DNA of 64,000 nucleotides from the NCBI GenBank assembly GCA_020444425.1, contig JAHLLB010000002.1, positions 77,250 to 141,249 of the forward strand, read 5' to 3'. A model generated the notes under the pieces. It saw only the letters and a program-made list of their open reading frames with translations. It did not search any database and was not told the DNA's origin. The stretch comes from a bacterium (GTDB taxonomy: Bacteria > Electryoneota > Electryoneia > Electryoneales > Electryoneaceae). The translations under genes and the position numbers were made by a program. Within the stretch, counting starts at the first letter, position 1, and each line of letters starts with the position of its first letter. This document shows positions 9,501-17,606 of the stretch, piece after piece.

Positions 9501-10874
9501 CAGCTTGCGAATCAACACCTTGCCTTCGGCTCGTTTGCTGGTGATCGGTTCGACCCATTCCGGCAGATTCCAACGCTCGCCCTGACCGGTAAAATCACCC
9601 TCGACGAGGAACTCAACCGGTAGTGATGGACGGAATCGGCCGTCGCCGACGATATCCAGTCCATACCAGTGGGTATAGAGAGAATCGAACCGTAGCTCCC
9701 AAAGCTGATTATCCCACGAGAAATCGAGATGAATGTCACGAAACGGTCCGACCTCGGTCCAGAGTTCGTCCCCGGTCGCGACAGCGGTGAGGTTGAGCTC
9801 GCCTGTGTTGAGGTCGCCGGTGAGGTGTCCGTTCGCAGTGACGGTACCTTGCGGCTGCAACTTTGGTTTGAGCTTCGCAAAGGTGCCCAGGTGACGTCCG
9901 ATGTGGACGTCTGGAATGGTTGTGGTACCATCCAGCCACATCGTCGAATCCAGCGCGAGGGAGGCCTGGATGGTAGCGTCATCTCCTTCGAACCGCACGC
10001 TGCCGCTGGTGGTTGCCAGCTTGTCTTCAACCCGTCCCTGCAGGTTGATGCGATCAATCAGCAGACCGCCGCTCTCGTCCACCCATGCGGTTGCGTCGTC
10101 GATTTGGAAGTGTGCGTCTGCGTCCCACCCGGTGCTGTCCCAGTTCAGGTCGGCATGAAAGTCGAACAGACCGTCGAGGCCGTACACAGGTGACGATTCG
10201 GGCAAGACGACGGTTGAAAGGTCAATCTGGTTGATGTCGATCCGTGCATTCGCGGCCAGATCTTCGAGCGTGGCGAATCCGTTAATCTCGATATGTCGTG
10301 TCGTATCGGTTCCGAGCGCCGCGCTGAGGTTCAGGTTGAGGCGCTCGTCCATCATGCGGTTAACCCAGCCTTCCACGTCCCACACTGTCACCCACGCATC
10401 ATCGCGGCCGGTTTTGAGCGTGAACGAACCGTCGATCAGGATGATGCGTTCAAGCTCACTCAACACGTTCAGGTCTGGTGGGGCTACGGACTCCGATTCA
10501 TCGTTCTCCGCTGATCCACCCCGATCAATCCAGTAAGTGATTTCCGGCTGTTCCAGGGAGATGCTGGTGACGACACTGGTCACATCGCCGCGATGGAACA
10601 ACATGTTCATCACTTCGACACGGACGCTGACCTGTCCGATATCGACTTGCAGGCTGGAATCGGGGGTACGGAAGGACACATTGCGGAGGACGAGATTGCC
10701 CGGTTGAGCGGACGCGTTTTCGATGCTGAAGTCGCCGTCGATGGCGGTGAGTTCTTCCAGGATCCTGTCACGCAGGACATTGGAACGGTTGATGTAGCGG
10801 AAGGTGACCAGCCCGGCGAATGCCAGGGAGAGGACAATCAAGGTCACCAGAATGATCCATGGACGACGCACCAT
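6600..10874 (-). CDS. tamB: TamB-family translocation/assembly module protein (DUF490)
   Basis: A very large 1424-aa protein with one N-terminal membrane anchor (IILVTLIVLSLAFAGLVTF, residues 7-25) and more than a thousand residues of repetitive beta-rich sequence, ending in a DUF490/TamB C-terminal domain (~1080-1424). TamB/AsmA-like proteins bridge the inner and outer membranes and are linked to lipid transport and to outer-membrane protein insertion with TamA or BamA. Direct neighbourhood of bamA, with no separate tamA in the window, suggests it works with BamA, as proposed for lineages lacking TamA. The ATG lies 5 nt past the stop of the GlcE-like gene. Confidence 0.9.
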   Translation of the reverse strand: MVRRPWIILVTLIVLSLAFAGLVTFRYINRSNVLRDRILEELTAIDGDFSIENASAQPGNLVLRNVSFRTPDSSLQVDIGQVSVRVEVMNMLFHRGDVTSVVTSISLEQPEITYWIDRGGSAENDESESVAPPDLNVLSELERIILIDGSFTLKTGRDDAWVTVWDVEGWVNRMMDERLNLNLSAALGTDTTRHIEINGFATLEDLAANARIDINQIDLSTVVLPESSPVYGLDGLFDFHADLNWDSTGWDADAHFQIDDATAWVDESGGLLIDRINLQGRVEDKLATTSGSVRFEGDDATIQASLALDSTMWLDGTTTIPDVHIGRHLGTFAKLKPKLQPQGTVTANGHLTGDLNTGELNLTAVATGDELWTEVGPFRDIHLDFSWDNQLWELRFDSLYTHWYGLDIVGDGRFRPSLPVEFLVEGDFTGQGERWNLPEWVEPITSKRAEGKVLIRKLEDEDFVVSGEARVRNGSNPAFGEFRGRYGRYSYNATLDLYSLRLPDAHFQLSQSMDDPVRIQTTQPQLVLSWWDDRFKLPERVERMDTQATAKITGDSVSVLATIADPVTGFDLDLSGLAIVDTSGAVYTVAGYNLGFKDQFLGNGDFEFTYLDDVVTIPVFTFMDYIEAQGEVDFNQDQFNDLTARVTDLDIGYLLPILTELPDDMAAGEINGQINFDGPFKQPDIDAHFEMFDGRYGELTDYWGLLTVDTDEAGNVNLRQGALGRGNVTLFTMLGGYSIPNDNLDLYLESPGSDANILVTTLTGKKDVILGDARFRGTATGSLLRPTWTADLDLAKGVLGGIQFDDTMIRMRGISSERLGHVVFIDTARLVRPDHYELSLSGAVPLDRGAGELDLSLQGDILELLPQWSSFITNANGNGTLNWSTTIVAGKPVAARGEMQIEDGNLEFADIFPPLTTLNMDVTIDTDGLVNIRKVQGEFVNEFPFEISNLPGESDNPKRQSIHWDLPEIDLGVLKIRTHQDLGIPFRLPGISTTERYAQLSVSGKNDEWLTIAGPHDSLYVDGQLSLLSATFTYPPIVEEDEQNILQTILPREALFLDDESNGSAAETPSFINNARWDVEAYVGHDVHYERIVKGLENAPFLETFSEFLGQVVLDISLEPTEPAFPIDISGALADTSFRLSGTIVSTTGRVEFLDLIFDVERAEVTFDASSVYPLVSARAVTTVTEENFSRQMYLTLYVIDPITGERQQRGRWGEFTFVLEDEQGSSQEEVLSAMGVGISDIQGLQNRFITSGAGGIDRAVARRYLGPIERDAADWLGLDIVQFRPQLATNIVGTNPSDIWYNTAEDDQRTSVTTSNRNLFRASRVTLGKYIDRDVYISYTGQFGEEARYASVEDIQLGRLGLLQKWNLQYRIQPISPNFVIEFGWEYENVEDQNNRSAQVKYSVVFDVMELSATDLWRNSFLK

Positions 10875-10879
10875 GGATG

Positions 10880-11578
10880 TCAGCCCTTCGGCTTGAGGAA
10901 CACATCATCCGGGTCGAATGCGTTGGCAATTTGCCGATATAGCCCGGAGTATTCCTTTTTCTGAGTACTTGGCGGCCAGCTGACTCGTTCCAGCGGAGAG
11001 GTGGTTCTCGGCTTCAATCGCAGGATGACACGATCCAGCCACGCCATTGTGCCGTGACTGCCGAGTAATACGCTGGTCCCGTCAAATCCGCTGACATCCT
11101 TCCGTACCGCACCGCCAAGGTGCACGATTCGGCCTGTACCATCGACAAAGATGGCGCCGAGTACGATTCCCCTGTACTCGGGTCCGTGGGCTCCAGCGAG
11201 CAACCCGCCAACCGTGCCCGGATAATCCTCTGGCCAGTGTTCCAGCCTCAGGCCTGCGTGTGCGACAACTTCGCCCACGGTGCTGACCGGCACCCCGGCT
11301 TCCACTTCGACGACCATATCCGCGCCGCTGGCCTCGGAAATTCCTCGGCGTGCGGAAGACAGCATGGTCAACACTCCGCCCGGCACGTGGTGTTCCTTCG
11401 AGAACGTATGCCCCCGCCCCACCGGCAGGATGCGCCACGAGTGTTCCCGGCACCAGTTGACGATGTTGCAGACAGCGTCCAGGGAGTCAGGAATGACCGT
11501 GGGGAACTCAACGTCCGGCAGCACCATCTTGCCGAAGGTTTGCGTCAGATTTTCGAGGATGCCCTGTGACTCACTCAC
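10880..11578 (-). CDS. shortened GlcE-like FAD-binding protein (PCMH-type domain)
   Basis: A 232-aa protein resembling the FAD-binding half of glycolate oxidase subunit GlcE. It has LPVGRGHTF, GGLLAGAHGPEYRGIVLGA, and then GGAVRKDVSGFDGTSVLLGS, which matches the GlcE block GG.v.KNVaGyDl..l..GS. After RLKPR it passes almost directly to the family's C-terminal tail (RQIANAFDPDDVFLKPKG), so roughly 120 residues of the usual ~350-aa protein (the substrate/cap region) are missing without a frameshift. It overlaps uppS by 4 nt and precedes tamB by 5 nt. No GlcD or GlcF partner is in the window. Enzymatic role unknown; flavin binding is an inference from the motifs. Confidence 0.72.
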   Translation of the reverse strand: MSESQGILENLTQTFGKMVLPDVEFPTVIPDSLDAVCNIVNWCREHSWRILPVGRGHTFSKEHHVPGGVLTMLSSARRGISEASGADMVVEVEAGVPVSTVGEVVAHAGLRLEHWPEDYPGTVGGLLAGAHGPEYRGIVLGAIFVDGTGRIVHLGGAVRKDVSGFDGTSVLLGSHGTMAWLDRVILRLKPRTTSPLERVSWPPSTQKKEYSGLYRQIANAFDPDDVFLKPKG

Positions 11579-12363
11579 GGCTCGACCAGTTGTTCGCTCG
11601 TACAGCCGAAGCGTCGTTCACGGTGCTGGTAGTCGTAAATGGCTTCGAAGAGTTGCCGCCGGCGGAAATCCGGCCAGAAGGTTGGAGTGATGTACAGTTC
11701 GGAATAGGCAATTTGCCAGATCAGAAAGTTGCTGATACGGCGTTCGCCGGATGTACGAATCAGCAGATCCGGATCGGGCAGGCCGTGTGAATCCAGCTCC
11801 GCATTGAGCTGTTCTTCGGTGATCTCTGTTGCACCACTGGAGATCAAACGGTTCACCGCACGGATAATGTCCTGGCGTCCGGAATAGCTGATTGCAAGCG
11901 TCAGCACGAGGCCGTCATTCTTCGCCAGCCGGTCCATCGCCGCTTGCAGTTCGCGCCGCGGAATGTCGGGCAAGTCGTCCAGGCAGCCGATCGTGCGGAG
12001 GGTGACGTTGTTGCTGTCGAGGTCGTCCACTTCCTTGCGGATCGTCGAGACGAGCAATTGCATCAGGGCTGACACTTCCATCTTCGGACGTTTCCAGTTT
12101 TCCTTGGAAAACGTGAAGAAGGTCATCGCCTCAGTACCAAGCTCGACGCCGGTTTCGACCATGTCACGGACGGAGATTACCCCTTCGCGGTGTCCGAACA
12201 CACGGGCGAGATTCCGCTGTTTTGCCCAGCGTCCGTTGCCGTCCATGATGAACGCGATATGCTTCGGCATTTTGTCCGGATGGGTGAGGATGTCCTGTTT
12301 CAGCAGGTCATCGTCCATGCCGGCAAGCGCCGGATTCGCGTATTTTTCCGCAAAAACCGCCAC
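11575..12363 (-). CDS. uppS: isoprenyl transferase (undecaprenyl diphosphate synthase)
   Basis: Makes the C55 polyprenyl diphosphate carrier for peptidoglycan and LPS sugars by cis-prenyl condensation of FPP with IPP. The 262-aa protein has the family signature HIAFIMDGNGRWAKQR with the catalytic Asp, then FGHREG, FFTFSKENWKRP and the C-terminal RTSGERRISNFLIWQ and FWPDF blocks. The start is a GTG at 12363; the spacing from the nearest GGAG (12 nt) is long, so the true start may be the internal ATG at residue 16. It is coupled to the next gene by a 4-nt overlap. Confidence 0.94.
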   Translation of the reverse strand: MAVFAEKYANPALAGMDDDLLKQDILTHPDKMPKHIAFIMDGNGRWAKQRNLARVFGHREGVISVRDMVETGVELGTEAMTFFTFSKENWKRPKMEVSALMQLLVSTIRKEVDDLDSNNVTLRTIGCLDDLPDIPRRELQAAMDRLAKNDGLVLTLAISYSGRQDIIRAVNRLISSGATEITEEQLNAELDSHGLPDPDLLIRTSGERRISNFLIWQIAYSELYITPTFWPDFRRRQLFEAIYDYQHRERRFGCTSEQLVEP

Positions 12364-12414
12364 GGGTCAACCGTTCTCCGCTACAGGTTCAGGCTGCAGG
12401 CCAAGCACGACGCA

Positions 12415-12442
12415 GCGAGACGAACGTAACCGTCCGTCTCGC
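12415..12442. repeat. hairpin between TPR lipoprotein gene and uppS
   Basis: Perfect 8-bp inverted repeat (12415-12422 and 12435-12442, gcgagacg/cgtctcgc) with a 12-nt loop in the 108-nt spacer. No T tract follows on the minus strand, so it is not a classical terminator; a processing or attenuation element is possible. Confidence 0.4.
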
Positions 12443-12471
12443 CGCAATGCAATGCCAAGTTCAATACTCTC

Positions 12472-13566
12472 TTAGTTTTCCTGCTGCTGAAGTTCGACCA
12501 GGATCTTCGCCAGGGCGTCGGCTTCCTTCTCGAAACCGAGGTTGATCTCAGCGGCACGAAGCAGCATGTAAGGGTCCATCGAGTTGACCACGACGACATC
12601 GGGAGTGACAGTTCCATCCGGGAACAGCCACGGCATCAGGATATCGATGATGGTCTGGTACTTTTCCGCGCCGAGCATCGCACGGGCTGCGTTCAAGCGC
12701 GCGTCGTTGTCGCTGGGATTCAGCTCGATCGCCTTCAGGTACGCCGTGCCGGCATCATCAAAGCGTTCGAGGCTGTGCAGCAGGATCGCCTTGTTGAAGT
12801 AGAAGTCCGGGTTAGCCGGATCACTCTCAATGGCGTCTTCCCACGTTGCAATCGCTTCGTCGACACGGTCCAGCTGCTGCAGCGCAAGGGCTTTCTTCTG
12901 GATGGTATCGCTGCGCATTTCGGCACGGGCTTCATCCAGATCGCCCTGCATCTCCGGCATCGCCAACAATTCGTCGGAGATATCAATCACATCCGCGAAC
13001 TGTTCCTTCTGCCAATAAAGCAGCAACAGGTTGCGGCGTGATGAGATGTCCCGCTCTTCGCCTTCGCCCTCAATCGCGGCTTTCAGGTGCTTTTCCGCGA
13101 GGTCGAAATTGTCCGTCTGCAGGTAACAAAGGCCGAGACGCTTGTGCGTTTCCTGGTCGCCGGGTTTGATCACCAGCGCGGTCTGCAGGATTTCAATCGC
13201 GCCTTCGTAGTTGCCTTCATTAAACGGGGCAACCGCCGCGTTGTACTTCAGCCGCCAGTTTTCGTAGCGGGTGTTCTCGATGTCACCGTCAAAGGTGGAT
13301 GAAAGCTCCTCAGCCTTCTTGAACGCTGAGTCCATCTGATCCCACTCTTCCAGCTCGGCATATACCTTGCCTAGCACGTACCACAGTTCCGGATCGTTCG
13401 GTGTGGCTTCGGCGCCTTCCAGCAAGACTTCCTTCGCGTTTTCCGGATCACCCTGCTGCATGTAAATCTTGGCGGACCGGACATGCGTGCTCTGGCAACC
13501 CGCGAACACGAACACCAACAGGACAAACAAAGTAATGGCCGCTGAGCGACCCGTCAGGATGCGCAT
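12472..13566 (-). CDS. TPR-repeat lipoprotein
   Basis: A 364-aa predicted lipoprotein. The signal peptide ends in a lipobox-like VFAGC (Cys about residue 23), then tetratricopeptide repeats run through most of the protein (for example AKIYMQQGDPENAKEVLLEGAE and DPELWYVLGKVYAELEEW, with further repeats at ~95-150 and ~230-290). TPR lipoproteins act as protein-protein scaffolds in the envelope; the exact partner is not recognisable. The ATG at 13566 is preferred over an upstream option because GAGAGGGG stands just before it and the signal peptide starts there. A strong promoter lies about 80 nt upstream. Confidence 0.85.
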   Translation of the reverse strand: MRILTGRSAAITLFVLLVFVFAGCQSTHVRSAKIYMQQGDPENAKEVLLEGAEATPNDPELWYVLGKVYAELEEWDQMDSAFKKAEELSSTFDGDIENTRYENWRLKYNAAVAPFNEGNYEGAIEILQTALVIKPGDQETHKRLGLCYLQTDNFDLAEKHLKAAIEGEGEERDISSRRNLLLLYWQKEQFADVIDISDELLAMPEMQGDLDEARAEMRSDTIQKKALALQQLDRVDEAIATWEDAIESDPANPDFYFNKAILLHSLERFDDAGTAYLKAIELNPSDNDARLNAARAMLGAEKYQTIIDILMPWLFPDGTVTPDVVVVNSMDPYMLLRAAEINLGFEKEADALAKILVELQQQEN

Positions 13567-13645
13567 GATCCCCTCTCCACGTAAGACCGCGCGATGCAGT
13601 ATCAACAATTCCGTTGTGAAAAATCTGTCAAACCTGTCGCATGCA

Positions 13646-13675
13646 AATATATCCGGCGACTGGAAAAGCTGTCAA
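13646..13675 (-). promoter_or_regulatory. strong sigma-70 promoter before the TPR lipoprotein gene
   Basis: Minus-strand TTGACA (13675-13670) and TATATT (13651-13646) are separated by 18 nt. The -35 box overlaps the mtnA TGA stop codon. This is the closest match to consensus in the window and indicates that TPR-uppS-tamB can be transcribed independently of the mtnA genes. Confidence 0.7.
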
Positions 13676-14682
13676 GCCTTTCCCGCCGGGAACTCGCAGG
13701 GCGGATAAAATACACCATCTTCGCGTATGAATGCTGTGATCAGCTCCACAGGGGTAACGTCAAATGCCGGATTGAACACATTCACCCCCTTCGGACTGAT
13801 CTGAGTTCCTCTATAAGTACGAACTTCGTCCGGGTGGCGTTCCTCGACCGGGATTGATTCTCCCGTAGGTAGAGACAGGTCAAAAGTTGAACTCGGGGCG
13901 GCGACATAGAATGGGATCTTGAAACGCCTGGCGAGGACGGCAAGCTGAAACGTGCCGATCTTGTTCGCCGTGTCTCCGTTCGCTGCGACACGATCCGCGC
14001 CGAGAATGACCAGGTCAACCTTTCCGGATTGCATCAAGCTACCGGCGGCGCTGTCACTGAGCAACGTGCCCGGGATGCCGAGTTTTCCCAGCTCCCACAT
14101 GGTCAATCGTGCCCCCTGCCCCAACGGTCGCGCCTCGCAGGCGTACACGTGGCTCAGGCGCTTCAGCTCATGTGAGCGTCGAAGCACTCCCAGCGCCGTG
14201 CCAATCCCATAGGTGACGAGAACACCGGTATTGCAATGGGTCAACGCGCGTGCGCCGTCCGGAATCAACTGCTGCCCATGTTCGGCCATCTGGTTGCACA
14301 TGAGCGCGTCTTCTTCTGCGATGATGGCCGTTTCCCGTTGCAGAGTCTGATGGATCTCTTCGCTCGAGGAAAGGTTGGCAATACGATCACGTAACCGGTT
14401 GACCGCCCACGCGAGGTTGACGGCTGTCGGACGGGCGTTGGCGATGGCGTCCATCGCGTGCTGAAACTCAGCGTCGTTTGCGCTGGACTTGTGCGCCAGG
14501 ACTACAGCACACGCTCCCGCGACACCAATCGCCGGCGCGCCACGGATCGCCAGCCGCTTGATTGCGTCGACGACAACGGTCCAGTCATCTGTCCGCACCC
14601 ACTGTTCCTCGTGTGGAAGCAGAGTCTGCTCAATGAACTCGAGGGCTTCGCCGTCCCATTTCAAGCCGCGCAGGTCGTCCAT
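13672..14682 (-). CDS. mtnA: S-methyl-5-thioribose-1-phosphate isomerase
   Basis: Converts methylthioribose 1-phosphate to methylthioribulose 1-phosphate in methionine salvage; homologues also act on 5-deoxyribose 1-phosphate. The 336-aa length is typical. Conserved RGAPAIGVAGA, THCNTG (Cys150, catalytic) and LGADRVAANGDTANKIGT (Asp230, catalytic) are all present, which separates it from eIF2B regulatory subunits. It follows the PfkB kinase with a 1-nt gap, and no other methionine-salvage gene (mtnP, mtnB, mtnC, mtnD) is in the window. Confidence 0.93.
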   Translation of the reverse strand: MDDLRGLKWDGEALEFIEQTLLPHEEQWVRTDDWTVVVDAIKRLAIRGAPAIGVAGACAVVLAHKSSANDAEFQHAMDAIANARPTAVNLAWAVNRLRDRIANLSSSEEIHQTLQRETAIIAEEDALMCNQMAEHGQQLIPDGARALTHCNTGVLVTYGIGTALGVLRRSHELKRLSHVYACEARPLGQGARLTMWELGKLGIPGTLLSDSAAGSLMQSGKVDLVILGADRVAANGDTANKIGTFQLAVLARRFKIPFYVAAPSSTFDLSLPTGESIPVEERHPDEVRTYRGTQISPKGVNVFNPAFDVTPVELITAFIREDGVFYPPCEFPAGKA

Positions 14683-14683
14683 C

Positions 14684-15598
14684 TCAGAACCTCGTCATCG
14701 CGCGAAGTTGACTCACTCGAGCGGCCAGTTCATCCAGGTGCACCAGCTGAATCCGGTTCAGGGAGAAGTCTTCCACGGTCGTGGACGCGACCACGGTTCC
14801 GTGTACGATAGCCTGCCGCCACGCGTCGGCGTCGTTCAGATCCGAATTTGCCAGGTAACCGATGAAGCCGCCGGCGAACGAGTCGCCCGCGCCGGTCGGA
14901 TCGATCACCTTACGCACGGGATACGCCGGCATGAAGAACGGTGTTGCGTTCTGATGGAACAGGATCGCGCCGTGCTGGCCTTTCTTGACGACCAGTGCTC
15001 GAAGTCCGCGTGCGAGCAGGTCGTCCGCAGCGTCGAAGATATTGCTACGCCCCGTGAGTTCAATGGCTTCTTCGTCGTTCACCATCAGCACATCGCAGCG
15101 TTGGATCACTTCGCGCAAACTGTCCGGGGTGCCGTGAATCCAGAAGTTCATCGTGTCGAGCACGACGAGTTCCGGTTTGTCGATCTGATCGAGCACGCGA
15201 AGTTGCAGTTCCGGATGAATGTTGCCGAGGAACACCAGCGGCGTCGAACGGAAATGGTCTGGAATCTTCGGTTCGAAGGTCTCGAACACGCCGAGCCGTG
15301 TGAACAACGTTTCGCGCTGGTTCGGGTCGTCCATGTAGCGTCCGCCCCACCGGAACGTTTCACCTTCCGCGATTTCGAGGCCGGTGGTATCCACCGGGCG
15401 GCCTTCGAGGAATGCGATTTTTTCTTTCGGGAAGTCACTGCCGACAACGGCGACCAGCCGCACGGATGTAAACAGGCTGGCGGCAGTCGAAAAGTAGAAC
15501 GACGATCCACCGAGGGCGTCTTCTGCGCTGCCGACGGGTGTGTGAATGGTGTCCAGCGCGGCAGAACCGACGACCAGGACGGGCTTTCCTTGATCCAT
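14684..15598 (-). CDS. PfkB-family carbohydrate/nucleoside kinase
   Basis: A 304-aa ribokinase-fold kinase. The N-terminus has a ribokinase-type LVVGSAALDTI start and a GGSSFYFSTAASLF substrate region, and the C-terminal PfkB signature DPTGAGDSFAGG (233-244) includes the catalytic Asp239. Substrate cannot be read from sequence. The 1-nt spacing from mtnA suggests a phosphorylation step tied to salvage of methylthioribose, 5-deoxyribose or a nucleoside. Classical methylthioribose kinase MtnK belongs to a different (APH-like) fold, so a PfkB member beside mtnA is suggestive rather than diagnostic. Confidence 0.85.
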   Translation of the reverse strand: MDQGKPVLVVGSAALDTIHTPVGSAEDALGGSSFYFSTAASLFTSVRLVAVVGSDFPKEKIAFLEGRPVDTTGLEIAEGETFRWGGRYMDDPNQRETLFTRLGVFETFEPKIPDHFRSTPLVFLGNIHPELQLRVLDQIDKPELVVLDTMNFWIHGTPDSLREVIQRCDVLMVNDEEAIELTGRSNIFDAADDLLARGLRALVVKKGQHGAILFHQNATPFFMPAYPVRKVIDPTGAGDSFAGGFIGYLANSDLNDADAWRQAIVHGTVVASTTVEDFSLNRIQLVHLDELAARVSQLRAMTRF

Positions 15599-15610
15599 GA
15601 ACTTTTCTTT

Positions 15611-17200
15611 CTACATGCGTTCGGGGGCTTCTACACCGAGCAGGTGCAGGCCTTCTTTCAGCACGATACCCGCCGCCTCGACCAGCGCCGCGCGAGCCTT
15701 GGAAACCGCCTCCTCTTCGCCGATAACGTGGCAGGCGGTGTAAAACTTGTGGAACCGATTGGCAAGCTCTTCGAGATAGCCGACGAGACGTTGAGGTTCA
15801 TGCGCCTCCGCCGCCCGTTCGATCGCGACCGAAAACTGTTCGAGATGCTTGATCAGTTCAAGTTCCTCGGGAGCGGTCAACGGGTCCAGCGGCGATTTCG
15901 ATGACGGCACCGGCGCACCTTCCTGCCGCAGAATTCCGCGTATTCTCGTGTGAGCGTACTGGATGTAATAGACAGGGTTTTGCTCACTCTGTTCAAGTGC
16001 CAGATCAAGGTCGAATTCCAGCGGCGACGAGGTCTTCCGTTGCAGGAAGAAGTAGCGGGCGACATCAACACCGACCTCATCGAGCAGGTCGCTGAGCTGG
16101 ATCAGTTTACCCGCGCGCTTCGACATCTTGACCCGTTCACCCTCCCGCAGCAAATGGACCTGCTGCACGATCAGCACGTTGAGGAAGTTCTCATGTCCGA
16201 GTGCTTTCAACGCCGCCTGCATGCGGTTGACGTAGTCGTGATGATCCGGACCCAGCAGGTCGATGGCGGTGTCCGCGCGCTGAGCCTTGTTCAAGTGGTA
16301 GGCGATATCCGGCAGCAGGTAGGTCGGGCGGCCTTCGCTGGTGATGATCACCCGGTCCTCTTCGTCCCCGAAGTCGCTACCCTTGAACCAGGTCGCGCCG
16401 TCTTTTTCGTAGACTGCACCCGCCGCAATCAATGCTTCCAGCGCCCGCTCAGGATCGCCGCCGGAGTGCAATTCGCTCTCACGGAACCAGCGGTCAAATT
16501 CGACCCGGTAGTTGCCGAGCACGGTCTGTTGCCTGGTGACATTGAAATCTGCTGCCAGCTTGCCGATCTCGTCGGGGTCGTCGTCCGCGGACGGTGTACG
16601 CTCTACGTAAACCTTTTTCGCGAGCTCTACGACATCTTCGCCGTGGTACCCGTCCTCGGGCACCTCTTCCCCGAGCGCTCGGGCGATCACACTCATCCCG
16701 AGGCGGCGGATCTGGCGGCCTGCATCGTTGACATAGAATTCCGCCATCGCTGTATAGCCAGCCTTGCGTAGCAGGCGGACGAGGCTGTCGCCAATTGCGG
16801 CGGCACGTGCGCTGACAATGTTCAGCGGGCCGGTTGGGTTGGCGCTGACGAACTCGACGAGGACGCGCTGGCCCTCACCGGCGTCCGAGGAGCCGTACCC
16901 ATCCCCCTGCTCGAGAATCTGACGAACGATGTTCTGGTAGTATCTCGGGCCGATCCAGACGTTGACGAAGCCCGGTCCGGCGACTTCGGCTTTCTCGAGG
17001 CCAAACTCGTCCAGGTTGATGGCGTCCACAATCTGCTGCGCCAACTCACGCGGATTCTTCCCGGCGCGCTTGGCGACAATCATCGCGGCATTGGTCGACA
17101 GATCGCCTTGTGCGGTGTGTTTCGGCACGGACCAGCGGATGTCCACATCCGGGCCAATAAAAGGCTGTAGAACGCCGTTCAGCCGTTCCTTCAGGTTCAT
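15611..17200 (-). CDS. argS: arginine--tRNA ligase
   Basis: Class I aminoacyl-tRNA synthetase charging tRNA-Arg; 529 aa. The N-terminal Arg_tRNA_synt_N domain (~1-85, AEVAGPGFVNVWIG), catalytic core VEFVSANPTGPL, KMSK loop (358-361, ERVKMSKRAG) and DALR anticodon-binding domain are present. Odd point: the HIGH motif, which in E. coli-type ArgS reads LHVGH after PTGP, is here LNIVS (126-130), so both histidines are gone. Start ATG at 17200 has GGAGAG upstream; longer frames extend into rsfS. Gap to rsfS is 32 nt. Confidence 0.93.
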   Translation of the reverse strand: MNLKERLNGVLQPFIGPDVDIRWSVPKHTAQGDLSTNAAMIVAKRAGKNPRELAQQIVDAINLDEFGLEKAEVAGPGFVNVWIGPRYYQNIVRQILEQGDGYGSSDAGEGQRVLVEFVSANPTGPLNIVSARAAAIGDSLVRLLRKAGYTAMAEFYVNDAGRQIRRLGMSVIARALGEEVPEDGYHGEDVVELAKKVYVERTPSADDDPDEIGKLAADFNVTRQQTVLGNYRVEFDRWFRESELHSGGDPERALEALIAAGAVYEKDGATWFKGSDFGDEEDRVIITSEGRPTYLLPDIAYHLNKAQRADTAIDLLGPDHHDYVNRMQAALKALGHENFLNVLIVQQVHLLREGERVKMSKRAGKLIQLSDLLDEVGVDVARYFFLQRKTSSPLEFDLDLALEQSEQNPVYYIQYAHTRIRGILRQEGAPVPSSKSPLDPLTAPEELELIKHLEQFSVAIERAAEAHEPQRLVGYLEELANRFHKFYTACHVIGEEEAVSKARAALVEAAGIVLKEGLHLLGVEAPERM

Positions 17201-17232
17201 CGTTCTATCTCTCCGAATCGCAGGGGATACAG

Positions 17233-17604
17233 TCAGGGTTGCGGGATTTCGTCCGGATCGGCAACGTATTCCGTCGGCGCATCGCCCCACAGTTTTTCCA
17301 ACTGATAGTAGTCACGGGCTTCACGCTGGAACACGTGCAACACGACCTCGCCGAGGTCCATCAGCACCCAGTTCAGGTGCTGCCGTCCTTCGACGCTCAA
17401 CGGGCGGATCCGATCATCCGACTTGCGTAATTCACGTTCGACATGATCGACAATGGCGCGTGTGTGCACGTCCACAGACCCCGTCGCGATGACAAAGAAG
17501 TCCGCGAGGGTGGTGAGCTTGCGCAGGTCGAGAATCTGAATGTTCTCGGCCTGCTTATCCAATGCGAGTTCCGCGATCTTTCGCGCGAGCTGGTGGGAAG
17601 TCAA
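17233..17604 (-). CDS. rsfS: ribosomal silencing factor RsfS (Iojap family)
   Basis: A 123-aa RsfS/YbeB protein that binds uL14 and blocks 30S-50S joining in slow growth. The family core is clear: IQILDLRKLTTLADFFVIATG, HVERELRK, and WVLMDLGEVVLHVFQREARDYYQLEKLW. The start is a TTG (17602-17604) only 2 nt beyond the LytR_C stop; no Shine-Dalgarno is seen, so translation may depend on coupling. It lies upstream of argS. Confidence 0.93.
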   Translation of the reverse strand: MTSHQLARKIAELALDKQAENIQILDLRKLTTLADFFVIATGSVDVHTRAIVDHVERELRKSDDRIRPLSVEGRQHLNWVLMDLGEVVLHVFQREARDYYQLEKLWGDAPTEYVADPDEIPQP

Positions 17605-17606
17605 TG

